From Caldithrix sp. (GTDB lineage: Bacteria; Zhuqueibacterota; Zhuqueibacteria; Thermofontimicrobiales; Sulfurfontimicrobiaceae): a stretch of 64,000 nt of DNA. The stretch spans positions 1-64,000 of the forward strand of contig DYKB01000036.1 in the NCBI GenBank assembly GCA_020722815.1, in the 5' to 3' direction. The notes beneath the pieces were generated by a model. The model searched no databases and was not told the origin of the DNA. It was given only the letters and a program-made list of their open reading frames with translations. Position 1 is the first letter of the stretch; each line of letters opens with the position of its first letter. Below, one piece after another: positions 1 to 8,357 of this stretch. A program made the translations under genes and the position numbers.

Positions 1-260
1 GCTTCGCGATTAAAAATGCTATCCTGTTAAACGAAAAGCTGGAGCTTTTCGAATATCAGGTTACCAAACAGGGAGTTTGGTAACCAGTTAACGCCCTGGC
101 TTCATCATTCTGCCCGAAATAATTCTGTCATTAATACTTCATCCTGTCAATCCAACAAATCCTGTTATCCTGTCCCCTGTCTTAAATCATTTTGGCAACA
201 CATTATTAAAATTATTTGGCCGGGTAATTTTTTTATCCCGAAAATGTATCGCCAGAAAAA

Positions 261-534
261 CGGAAACTGTTTAAGGAGACCGACAAGCACTTTCCCCCGC
301 GCAGGAAACTGCTTTGGGAGGCCGGCACGCACTTTCCCCCGTGCGGGAAACTGCTTCGGGAGGCCAGCAAGCACTTTCCCCCGCGCGGGAAATTGCTTCG
401 GGAGGCCGGTAAGCACTTTCCCCTGTGCGGGAAACTGCTTCGGGAGGCCGGCAAGCACTTTCCCCCATGCAGGAAACTGCTTAAGGCGTCCGGCAAGCAT
501 ATTCCCCGCGCGAAAAAGCTGATCCGGTGCGCCA
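261..534. repeat. 42-bp tandem repeat array, about 6.5 units
   Basis: Imperfect 42-bp units, each with a GC-rich core of the form CTTTCCCCCGCGCGGGAAA followed by CTGCTTCGGGAGGCCGGCAAG, run head to tail. Because 42 is divisible by three, several frames on both strands stay open and give 14-residue repeats. No start with a convincing ribosome site leads into any of them, and the best frame drifts into unrelated sequence after the array. It is most likely a non-coding minisatellite; coding potential cannot be excluded. Confidence 0.85.
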
Positions 535-549
535 TAAGCAGTTTCCGAC

Positions 550-587
550 ACAAAAAGACCTTCAAGGTTTTAAAAACCTTGAAGGTC
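550..587 (-). terminator. rho-independent terminator after the unknown coiled-coil gene
   Basis: Perfect arms GACCTTCAAGGTTTT and AAAACCTTGAAGGTC form a hairpin. Read on the minus strand it is followed by TTTTTG. It lies 13 bases beyond the stop codon of the minus-strand gene 601-1272, as expected for an intrinsic terminator. Confidence 0.75.
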
Positions 588-600
588 TCTGATCTTAAAT

Positions 601-1272
601 TCAGATTGTTATTTGCGGTGGGTTCTCTTCTGTATTTTTTGTAGTATAGGGAGTGCCTTTTGGAAATAATCGTTCCGCCTGTTCTTTCCCAAATATTTTC
701 CGGGCCTCGAGATAGTTCAGTTCAAATTGTTTGCGCAGGGCAGCGCGGGCCAGGTTTTCCTCAGTCAAAGCGGTTTTTTCTGCCGCCTCGGCCTGCCGCA
801 GCTTTTCGATGGCGGTTAATGAAGCAGCGGTCTGATTGCGCAGCTCCTGTGCCAGGCCAAAAAGCGGATGGTTGGGACCGAGGTTTTCCAGCCGGACGGC
901 AACCAGATTCACCGCGGCCGGTTCTTCATAGCGATTGAGTTCGGTAATGGTGGTAAACTTGCTTTCCGGAAAAATGCGGGGGAGAATATTTTCGCCCACA
1001 TTATCCCGGTCAAACTGCTTGCATCTTTCAAAAACGGTTTTAACGCAATTGTCCAGGTTCACATCGGAGAGGATAACATCATCATATGCCTCCTCGCGGG
1101 CCAGTTGTTTTTGTTTGGTGTTTTCCTGCTTGCTGGCTAAATTTTGAATCGCCGGTTTGATATTACTCGCCAGAATTTCAGCACCTTTGTGCATGTTACA
1201 GAGTCGGACGTGCCGATAGGATAAATTGAGATGTCGATCAGTGGAATCTTTTTCACGCAGCATTGAAGCCAT
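601..1272 (-). CDS. hypothetical protein, helical, 223 aa
   Basis: I do not recognise a family with certainty. The protein is soluble, with no signal peptide or membrane segment. The C-terminal third (about residues 140-210) is rich in Ala, Glu, Lys and Arg and looks like a long helix or coiled coil, ending in a conserved-looking stretch 'LNYLEARKIFGKEQAERLFP'. The ATG at 1272 is preceded by GAAGGAGA about 11 bases upstream, which supports this start. The gene stands alone, with a terminator hairpin just downstream. It resembles uncharacterised proteins of Bacteroidota-like genomes, but no function can be assigned. Confidence 0.75.
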   Translation of the reverse strand: MASMLREKDSTDRHLNLSYRHVRLCNMHKGAEILASNIKPAIQNLASKQENTKQKQLAREEAYDDVILSDVNLDNCVKTVFERCKQFDRDNVGENILPRIFPESKFTTITELNRYEEPAAVNLVAVRLENLGPNHPLFGLAQELRNQTAASLTAIEKLRQAEAAEKTALTEENLARAALRKQFELNYLEARKIFGKEQAERLFPKGTPYTTKNTEENPPQITI

Positions 1273-2014
1273 AATGGTTTTTCTCCTTCAGTTTTAGTTT
1301 GATGTTTCAGTGGGTTAAAAATGAGTTACCTGAGTGTTTATCTACTATAAAATAATTCAATACCCGGCAAAGGAGTGCATCCGCTGCGTGGATGCATGCC
1401 AACGAAGTTGGCATATTCGTATTACAACGTTAAATTTATAAAGTTAAAAAAAATATTTGAAATTCTAATCGGCAGATGTCGTTTTCAATGGAAAATTGAC
1501 CCCCGCTGTATCTCCCCCATTTTAAAAAAACGAAAATGGGGAAAAAACCAGGCTTTTTCTCCTCCAAATTCCGTTTTTGAGAATTTAGGGGAGGCAGGAG
1601 GGGGTCCTTCATTGATTTCGAACTTTATCAATTTCCAATTTGAATTTCAAGTTTTATAAGTCTTTTTAACTTAACGTTGTCATATTAGCGATATTGATTT
1701 AATTAAAAAATCATGTGTATTCAAAAAAGCCTTCATTCGCCGACTTCGTCGGCGGCTGCGACACAGACACAGCACTCCTTTTGATAACAAACAAAGAATA
1801 ATCAGACATTTGTACATCAAGTCAAATATTGTACTTTGAATGACGAGTTGATTTAACAAAGATTTTTTGCTATCAACCAGAATCAGTAGCAGTTTTCCAG
1901 CACCGGAACATCGAAACAAGCATTATCAGATAGTAGATGTGGAGTAGCAATTAATTTAATATAAATTTTATTTTTGAAAATGTCAAGCAGATTTTGTGGA
2001 AATATAAATAAAAG
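1273..2014. other. non-coding gap with palindromes and one MITE-like element
   Basis: After the start of the 601-1272 gene lie two short palindromes near 1374-1412 (CATCCGCTGCGTGGATG and GCCAACGAAGTTGGC), then a MITE-like copy (1424-1680). The remaining 330 bases contain only short non-convincing open frames and a palindrome GCCGACTTCGTCGGCGGC near 1739-1756. No RNA gene was recognised. Confidence 0.6.
1424..1680 (+). mobile_element. MITE-like element, family A long form
   Basis: The element is bounded by the inverted repeat ACAACGTTAA (1424) and TTAACGTTGT (1680). Inside are two hairpins (CCCATTTT...AAAATGGG and CAAATTCCG...GAATTTAGG) and the boundary pair ACCCCC / GGGGGT. A second full copy with the same ends lies at 41829-42101. 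Shorter relatives, lacking the outer 50 bases, lie at 6749, 19768 and 56646. There is no transposase inside. CATATT occurs on both outer flanks and may be an imperfect target duplication. Confidence 0.8.
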
Positions 2015-2041
2015 TGACCGTCACCGGTGAGGTGACGGTCA
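2003..2041 (-). terminator. rho-independent terminator of the FN3 lipoprotein gene
   Basis: Eleven-base perfect arms TGACCGTCACC and GGTGACGGTCA surround a 5-base loop (2015-2041). On the minus strand the hairpin is followed by CTTTTATTTATATTT. It begins 16 bases after the stop codon of the gene at 2057-3334. Confidence 0.8.
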
Positions 2042-2056
2042 TCGATTATAGCAGAA

Positions 2057-3334
2057 TTAGTTAATTCCCAACCGAAATTTAATATCAGGTAATGCTTTAT
2101 AATTCCGATTGCCGGCATCCATCTGGAAAGCCGCATTGAAAGTAACCGGGTAGTCGGGTGCGTCACCAACTTTGGTGATGATTATTTTGGCATAATGATT
2201 ATCACCGGTTTTTATCGCATAGACATGACCGGCCAGCGCCGAAATAGATTTCCCTTGCTCGGAGTAGCCTTTTTCCGGTGCGATATCGGCCTCACTCAAA
2301 TCATTCATATATCCCAGGTCCTGAAGACCACCACCATTCATACCTGCCAGCCAGGCGCGAATCTGGTTGCCTTTGCTGGGATCATAAGCCTCGTTAATCA
2401 AATCACAGCCATTATCATTGGTATAGCCAGCAGCCGGTACCGTGACTACTTTAAAAGTGTTGAAATCGAAACCCGCCTGTGAATCATCACCAGTGACCTG
2501 ATTGGTGGAAGCTGATTTAATAGTGATCGAGACAATTTCCGGACGCGGTGTATCTTTAATGATATTACTGGGAAAGCTAATCTGTTCACCCCAATAAGCG
2601 TAAGCGACCACGGCGAAACTATAGGTCTGGCCATTGGTCAGTTTGGAGATGGTTTTGGTAACGATTTTATCGGAATTGCCAGAAACAGGCAAAGAATCAA
2701 TTAGCACAAACTGTGAACCAAGAGTCGAATCCACCGACTGATTGGAGAAATCACCCTGGGCCTTGTAAATGTAATAGCCCTGGAAAATGGATTCATAATT
2801 GGAAGTATACCAGAAAAGTGTTACTTCATTATTTCCGGTTACTGAATGCAAACCAAGGGGCGGTGACAATTTTTCTTTAACCGTGACGACCTTTTTCTCG
2901 GGAACAACAGCGACGATATTGGAAGGATAGCTGATTTTCTCGCCTTTATCGGCAAAGGCGACGATAGCGAAACTATAAGTAACGCCATTGGTCAATCCGC
3001 TAATGGTTCGACTGATTTCCTGATCCACCGGTGCTTTCAGGCCTATCGAATCGACCCGGCTAAAAGAACGGCTTAACGTGGTGTCATTCGATTGTTTGCT
3101 CAAATCACCGGTAGCCTGATAAATAAAATAACCACCAAAATCCTTTTCATAATTCGAAGTATACCAATAAAGTGTTACTTTGCCGCTCTGGGCATCAGCA
3201 CGCAGACCCAGGGGGGGAACCAATTTGGTTTCATCGATGGTAGATGGATTGAGAATTGACTCAGCTTCACTGCAAGCCAGGCTTAGCAGGAATAATCCAC
3301 CGATGAACAGTAGCAGATAAATCCTTAATTTCAT
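2057..3334 (-). CDS. lipoprotein with two fibronectin type III domains
   Basis: This 425-residue surface or periplasmic lipoprotein has no visible enzyme motif. The N-terminus is a lipoprotein signal with lipobox LSLAC (Cys at about residue 21). Two closely similar FN3 domains follow, at about 40-145 and 155-265. Both contain 'VTLYWYTSNYE/VTLFWYTSNYE', 'GYFIYQ/GYYIYK' and 'GVTYSFAIVAFADKGE/GQTYSFAVVAYAYWGE', which indicates internal duplication. The C-terminal about 150 residues form an unrecognised domain. The start is supported by AGGCGGTC upstream of ATG. It is monocistronic, with a terminator downstream. It is probably a carbohydrate- or protein-binding surface module. Confidence 0.85.
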   Translation of the reverse strand: MKLRIYLLLFIGGLFLLSLACSEAESILNPSTIDETKLVPPLGLRADAQSGKVTLYWYTSNYEKDFGGYFIYQATGDLSKQSNDTTLSRSFSRVDSIGLKAPVDQEISRTISGLTNGVTYSFAIVAFADKGEKISYPSNIVAVVPEKKVVTVKEKLSPPLGLHSVTGNNEVTLFWYTSNYESIFQGYYIYKAQGDFSNQSVDSTLGSQFVLIDSLPVSGNSDKIVTKTISKLTNGQTYSFAVVAYAYWGEQISFPSNIIKDTPRPEIVSITIKSASTNQVTGDDSQAGFDFNTFKVVTVPAAGYTNDNGCDLINEAYDPSKGNQIRAWLAGMNGGGLQDLGYMNDLSEADIAPEKGYSEQGKSISALAGHVYAIKTGDNHYAKIIITKVGDAPDYPVTFNAAFQMDAGNRNYKALPDIKFRLGIN

Positions 3335-3499
3335 AAGACCGCCTGATATTGAGAGATGATGGAGTGATAAGGGATTAAATTATATAGTGGTAGAATAAAT
3401 CATTTAAGACGGACTAGTATTTAGATGCTCCACTGATAATAAAGTTTCATTCGCTTTCCATCAATATTGGAAAAACGTGGCAGTCATTCATGATGCATC

Positions 3500-5044
3500 T
3501 CAACCAATCTGCACACATTCAATCCCCAATATTTTCGCCAATTTCGCAATAACCGACGCGACATGCCCCACGCCGATTGCCAGGTGGTGAGCGGGCCCCT
3601 GTTCGGACCAGTTCTTTAAAAATAATTTGGCCGGAATGGAAAATTTGTACCGACTATTGGTATTCCCTATTTCGAGAATCGGGCCGGGGACGCTGCTTCC
3701 TTCGGCGACCAAAAATTTAATTTTGCCAGCGCCATCCTGTACCACCGATAATAAAGTGACCGGACCCTGCTTGACGCGCATCTGAATAGAAAGACCTTTG
3801 CCGGGCTTGCCGTGAAAAACCGGAAGGGGCACTAGTTTTACCTTTCCTTCGGCGATTTGCGCATGACCGGGGCCATCGTGACCCAGCAGTACCACATCTT
3901 CATTCAAATCCAGAACATAAAATTCTGAAAAACTGCCACCCATACCCAGAATATCCATAATTTTCATGGCAATGACATTTTTAATTTCATACTCACCTGC
4001 CACCGGAACACCATGCATGGTCAATTGCGTATTACCCGGAATGATTGAGGTCATGATATTTTCATAATTCTTATCATCCGCACCGCCATAGTAATAGGCC
4101 ATACAACCCAGTTGATGATGCTGAACCAGTGCGTCCAGCGCCACTGAAGTCTGAGCGGCGCGTCGGATTTCTTCGGGACGGCACTCTTTTTCCACCAGAA
4201 AATCCTGTTCAAATTGCTTCATCTTATCCTTAATCTGATTTTCCGAGGCCGTTTGACGATATTTGAATAGTGTAGACATCTCCAGCACTTCAAAATGGCT
4301 GCCGAACACGGTAGCCAGTTGGGTCATATCGCTGTAGACATCCATCATACCGCCGTAGTAATTCCCCAGCACACCAATTCGAGTATCCCGCAAAATCGCC
4401 TGAATCCGAATGGCAGCGAGCCACTCATTAATCTCCTGCCAGGCAGATTCATCATTGAGCGTGCCGGTAACGAGGTGATAATCAATATGGGCGCGATTAA
4501 AAACGCAGGCGATTTCCGGCGCAGAACAGGCCTGACAATAAGCCAGCCAGTCGCCGGTCATCTTCCCCCGGTCGTTCATGGCATTGAATGTTTTATAATC
4601 GATGGCTTCCGTGGGCTGGAGACTGAGGACGATGACGGGGACATTCACCTTTTGCACCACCGGCAGCACGGTAGAACTCAGCGCGTAGGTGGAAATGTAA
4701 AGGAAAATGGCCTCGACTTTCTGCGTCGCCAGATAGTCCCCCACCTCCCGCGCCTTGACGGGATTGTCCACAATACCGGTATTGATGACTTCGATTTCCG
4801 GGTGCTGGCGGGCCATTCGGCTGGCGATATTTTGTTGATAACCGTTCAGTCGATCGTACAAACCGGCAAATTGAGACCAGTAAGTATCCAGGCCAATGCC
4901 ATAAAGTCCCACTTTGATTTTTGAATTCGAGGGAGTGGATTTCGGATTGGTTTCTGGCAAATTGTGATTTTTGGCGCTGACGTTCAAATCCGTCATCAAA
5001 ATCATGAATAAAATAAAAAGCGATAAATAATATTTTCGATTCAT
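3500..5044 (-). CDS. exported L-arabinose/L-fucose isomerase-like protein
   Basis: This 514-residue protein matches the L-fucose/L-arabinose isomerase fold. An N-terminal Rossmann-like part ('KVGLYGIGLDTYWSQF', 'VPVIVLSLQPTEAIDY') is followed by the middle part with 'GNYYGGMMDVYSD'. The C-terminal part has 'FSEFYVLDLNEDVVLLGHDG' then PGHAQIAEG, typical of the arabinose-isomerase-like family. Unusually, the first about 28 residues (MNRKYYLSLFILFMILMTDL then NVSA/KN) are a clear signal peptide, which predicts a periplasmic location. An in-frame TTG lies earlier, but GGAG sits just before the ATG at 5044, so that ATG is chosen. The usual metal-binding Glu/His set cannot be confirmed by eye, so catalytic activity is unproven. 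It lies near a glycan-use locus and could act on sugars in the periplasm. Confidence 0.8.
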   Translation of the reverse strand: MNRKYYLSLFILFMILMTDLNVSAKNHNLPETNPKSTPSNSKIKVGLYGIGLDTYWSQFAGLYDRLNGYQQNIASRMARQHPEIEVINTGIVDNPVKAREVGDYLATQKVEAIFLYISTYALSSTVLPVVQKVNVPVIVLSLQPTEAIDYKTFNAMNDRGKMTGDWLAYCQACSAPEIACVFNRAHIDYHLVTGTLNDESAWQEINEWLAAIRIQAILRDTRIGVLGNYYGGMMDVYSDMTQLATVFGSHFEVLEMSTLFKYRQTASENQIKDKMKQFEQDFLVEKECRPEEIRRAAQTSVALDALVQHHQLGCMAYYYGGADDKNYENIMTSIIPGNTQLTMHGVPVAGEYEIKNVIAMKIMDILGMGGSFSEFYVLDLNEDVVLLGHDGPGHAQIAEGKVKLVPLPVFHGKPGKGLSIQMRVKQGPVTLLSVVQDGAGKIKFLVAEGSSVPGPILEIGNTNSRYKFSIPAKLFLKNWSEQGPAHHLAIGVGHVASVIAKLAKILGIECVQIG

Positions 5045-5150
5045 TCGTAACTCCAATTTTATAAGAATGTGACCAGCGATTGCACCGATTTTCGGAGATT
5101 TGACTTTTTAAAAATCGGTGTCATCGACGAAATTTACGGTTGGAATCCAG

Positions 5151-5741
5151 TTAATTTTCAAGCTTTTTATACTTTTCCAGAAATTGATCATATTTCTTCA
5201 ACAATTGTCCACTGAACTCCTGAGCAATGAAAAGATTGTATTTATGTTTTTCAATAGCTGAACGTAAATTATCCTTAAGGAGTGCGGTTTCTGCTGCAAA
5301 TTTTCTCATTAAATCCAGACTGAATTCCTCATACAGGCGCTGAAGTCCCTGAATTTCGGAAAGCGCTGAAAGCAGATCAGCATCCATGGCTGGTGCAACA
5401 TTCAGTAAGAGCGTGGTTTCCCAGACAGTTTTATTCAATTCGGCCGCATTATATCCCCAGCCGAACTCGTTAACACTATATTTTTTTGAATTCCACCATT
5501 CTTTCCGTTTCTGAAAAGCAAGCAAACTATCCAGTCGGGCTTTATTATCAGCCATGACGCTCTCGAGCTCAACTTTATTCGCCTGTATTTCATTCAAAAT
5601 CCGAATGGTTTGTTCTCTCGCCAGGTTTTTTGTTTTGATACTACTTTGCCACTCGTTTACCCAGAGAGCCAATAAAACCGAAAAGATGATACTCCCAATC
5701 TCAATAACAAATCGACTTTTAATTATTTTATCAAACAGCAT
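5151..5741 (-). CDS. DUF6090-like membrane-anchored protein
   Basis: This 196-residue protein has one N-terminal membrane segment ('VIEIGSIIFSVLLALWVNEW') followed by a long Lys/Glu-rich helical region. The pattern of a hydrophobic helix ending in 'LALWVNEW', then 'REQTIRILNEIQANKVELES', matches the DUF6090-type proteins common in Bacteroidota and relatives, whose function is unknown. AAAGGGG lies 6 bases before the second ATG (5741) and directly abuts the first (5747), so the second is preferred. It lies 106 bases upstream (in minus-strand order) of the isomerase-like gene and could be co-transcribed with it. Confidence 0.75.
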   Translation of the reverse strand: MLFDKIIKSRFVIEIGSIIFSVLLALWVNEWQSSIKTKNLAREQTIRILNEIQANKVELESVMADNKARLDSLLAFQKRKEWWNSKKYSVNEFGWGYNAAELNKTVWETTLLLNVAPAMDADLLSALSEIQGLQRLYEEFSLDLMRKFAAETALLKDNLRSAIEKHKYNLFIAQEFSGQLLKKYDQFLEKYKKLEN

Positions 5742-5920
5742 ACTCATCCCCTTTCATCACATAGCCAGGTACCAGCTCAGCAAAACCGACCTTTAAAAAA
5801 TCGTTGAATCCGGTTCGAATCGCACATGATAAGGATTTTCACCATTAAAAACCAACATGAAAATAACTATCGCATTCAATTCAAAGGATGTTTTGTATCC
5901 GTTCACAGGGAGGATCAAGC

Positions 5921-6027
5921 CTGTCATTCCCGCACATTTTTGGCAGGAATCCATACTTTTTTAGACAAATGGATGCCCGATAAACTTGTACTCGAATGTT
6001 TTTATCGCGTAAGCTTTCGGGCATAAC
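5921..6027. repeat. dispersed palindromic repeat ('TGTCATTCCCGC' type)
   Basis: It begins TGTCATTCCCGC, has an internal GGCAGGAATCCA, and ends with the inverted pair ATGCCCGATAAA / GCTTTCGGGCAT. Similar motifs are frequent intergenic repeats in environmental genomes. A related start, TGTCATTCCCG, recurs near 32371. Confidence 0.55.
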
Positions 6028-6748
6028 AGAAGCTTTTATTTTATCACACCTGTGACCGGTGACGATATTTTTCCTTTAAGGTTATGATTCGTCTAAAATT
6101 CTATCAAAAAAGTTGCTATAAGATATTGAAATTAAAGTTAAAATTCAATAGTAAAAAGGTAAATTAAATCAACTGAAAATTGATGCCGATGTTTGTATTA
6201 AGACAAAAATAATACCTTCATCATTCTGAAAACTGGATGAAGGTTCATATTGCCCAATGAATATCGATTTTTAATCCGCCAGGGATGAGTTTTAAAATGC
6301 ATAAGTGCCTTTTTTTAAATTGGTTATATTTTAAGAATATTTGGCCATTACTTATTTAGGAAAGAACAAACAATATTTTAAATTTTACTTGATTCTTAAA
6401 ATATATGTTGTTATATTTAACGAGTTTGTGTTGAATGACAAAAAACGTAACAGTCAGTTTTCTTTTCCATATATGGATTCAGATGATTTATTAACTTTTT
6501 TAAAAATAAACAATTAGCCATTTCTATTTTTTGTTAATACCTTTTATCGGTTTTTATCAATTTTCATCAGGACGATTAAATCGCTCGCGTGATATGCGGT
6601 AAGCACCTTCATCATTTCAGGAATTCCAGGTCGATTCGAAATATTCTTTATTACTTTAGATAAAACAAGTACGGAACTCATTGCAAGAACAATATGCTGG
6701 CTTTAAACCTGTAAACAATAATTCATGAAAATGAATTAATTTCATAAT

Positions 6749-6942
6749 ACCTAAAATTCTAAAATGAAACGTTTTCAGTCATTATTGATCCCCACTGTAT
6801 TTTCCGGTTTTCAAAAAACGAAAATGTTGGCGAGAACCGAAGTGTCTCTCCACCAAATTCCGCTTTTAGGAATTCAAGGGATGCAGGAGGGGGTTCTACA
6901 TTGATTCTGAACATCAAAAATTTCCAATTTAGAATTTTAGGT
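6749..6942 (+). mobile_element. MITE-like element, family A short form
   Basis: Terminal inverted repeats ACCTAAAATTCTAAA (6749) and TTTAGAATTTTAGGT (ends about 6942) flank about 194 bases. The interior matches the other copies: a CCCCACTGTATTTTC segment, the CATTTTCG-type hairpin, and GCAGGAGGGGGT near the right end. The right end lies 31 bases before the ROK gene start, so it may form part of that promoter or leader. Confidence 0.8.
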
Positions 6943-6973
6943 AATGATAAAAATAAACTCCAGATAAAACGCT

Positions 6974-8149
6974 ATGCCTATGAAAAAGATTATCACTGGT
7001 GATTATCGGCTTGTAAAAAAGTTAAACAGTCAGATTATTTTAAATCTGATTCGGACCAAAGCGCCGATATCAGGTGCCGAACTGGCAAAAATTACCCGGA
7101 TGCGGCCATCCACGATTATGAACATTTTAAAGCATCTTGAGAAAAAGGGGTTAATTTTAAAAGTTGGAACCGGAGAATCGACCAAATTGGGCGGGCGAAA
7201 GCCAATCCTGTGGGAAATATGTGGAAATTATGGTTATGTTCTGGGAATTGAATTGGAATTAAATGAAATTCAGGCAATTCTCCTGGATTTAAATTCCCAG
7301 TTAATTGCGAAACAAGTCATTAAAATTGAAAAGTTTAATAATATTCAGGATATTGTTACCAATCTCCGGGAAGTAATTGATAATATATTGGATTCGAATC
7401 GCGTGAGTCGCCGACATATTGTGGGCGCTGGCATTGGTGTTTCCGGTTTGGTCGATTCGAAAAATGGCATTATCATCAAAACCAGTCTACTACCCGCTAC
7501 TGAGCAACCCATCTTTCTCCGCGAAGCGCTGAAAAAACATTTTGATTTTTCAATTGACATTGAAAATGATGCGAATGCCGCTGCGCATGCTGAAAGGTGG
7601 TTTAATAAAATCGAAGGTGTGTCGCACATGATTTTTACGCTGGTAATTATCGATCGAAATGTCTTCGGTGTGGGATTCGGACTTATTTTGGAGGACCGCT
7701 TGTTCCGGGGCAGTGGCTTTGCGGGTGAAACCAATCCTTTTGACTACAATATCAAAAAAATCCTGAATCAGTATTGTAATATTCATCAGGAACATGTAAA
7801 ACTGAATGGTTCAATTATTCCTATTCAGGAGCTTGATATTCACCATCTCATTAATGCGCTGGATTCGGCGGATGAATTGGCAATTTCATTTTTTAATGCT
7901 GCCGGTAAAATAATTGGTGAAGAATTGGTTCGTATTATTAATCTGCTCGATCCGGAATTAATTGTACTGGGTGGAGAGATTATTAAAGCTAAAAATTATA
8001 TTTTGGATCCGGTCCGGGAAACGATTAATCAAAAATTTCCGGATGACGCCAAACGGAAATTAAAAATAGTGGAATCGACCCTGACTGGTTATTCAGTTCC
8101 ATACGGTGCCGCTTCAATTGTGCTGCAGAAAATATTTGATATTCAATAG
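6974..8149 (+). CDS. ROK-family (NagC/XylR-type) transcriptional repressor
   Basis: This 391-residue protein has an N-terminal winged helix (about 20-68: 'SGAELAKITRMRPSTIMNIL', then 'KHLEKKGLI') and a C-terminal ROK sugar-sensing domain. It keeps 'GAGIGVSGLVD' and 'IENDANAAAHAE'. The kinase motifs are lost: the ATP-binding D-x-G-G-T region reads 'GIELELNEIQ', the GEIGH motif reads GETNP, and there is no CxCGxxGC zinc motif. It is therefore a regulator, not a glucokinase. It lies immediately upstream of the GH38 gene on the same strand and probably controls the downstream glycan genes in response to a sugar or sugar phosphate. Starts at 6974 or 6980 are both possible; neither has a strong ribosome site. 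Confidence 0.9.
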   Translation: MPMKKIITGDYRLVKKLNSQIILNLIRTKAPISGAELAKITRMRPSTIMNILKHLEKKGLILKVGTGESTKLGGRKPILWEICGNYGYVLGIELELNEIQAILLDLNSQLIAKQVIKIEKFNNIQDIVTNLREVIDNILDSNRVSRRHIVGAGIGVSGLVDSKNGIIIKTSLLPATEQPIFLREALKKHFDFSIDIENDANAAAHAERWFNKIEGVSHMIFTLVIIDRNVFGVGFGLILEDRLFRGSGFAGETNPFDYNIKKILNQYCNIHQEHVKLNGSIIPIQELDIHHLINALDSADELAISFFNAAGKIIGEELVRIINLLDPELIVLGGEIIKAKNYILDPVRETINQKFPDDAKRKLKIVESTLTGYSVPYGAASIVLQKIFDIQ

Positions 8150-8357
8150 GTGAATCCCGGTTGTTGCCGGTTCACCAAATTCAAAAAATCGGATGATTCT
8201 ATCGATTTGGCGTTTGGAATGATATTAATTTTTTAACGGTGAAGTTCGATCCGGATACTTATTCATCACAATTTATTTAACTCATTTTAATTTCGAATCA
8301 TAAAACACCTCAAAACTTACATATAGCCGCACGAATATCTGCTTCAGGAGTATTTTT

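Larger units (their letters stand above)
5742..6973. other. 1.2-kb AT-rich non-coding region
   Basis: There is no credible gene. It holds a palindromic dispersed repeat (5921-6027), a small hairpin CCTTCATC...GATGAAGG (6214-6243) and a family A element (6749-6942). It separates divergent transcription units, so promoters for the minus-strand DUF6090-like gene and the plus-strand ROK gene should lie here. I could not fix -35/-10 boxes with confidence. Confidence 0.6.

Noticed and set aside
244-644. Several overlapping open frames on both strands across the 42-bp array
   Set aside because: They exist because the unit is a multiple of three. None has a convincing ribosome site or continues into conserved sequence.
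1680-1919. 79-codon minus-strand frame
   Set aside because: It spans a palindrome and AT-rich repeat flank, has low-complexity Arg-rich sequence and no ribosome site.
4295-4924. 209-codon plus-strand frame inside the isomerase-like gene
   Set aside because: It is antisense to a gene with clear family motifs and has no ribosome site or coherent protein character.
5800-5835. tRNA-like T-loop GGTTCGAATCGC
   Set aside because: The bases beside the loop do not pair as a T-stem, and no acceptor or anticodon arm is found.
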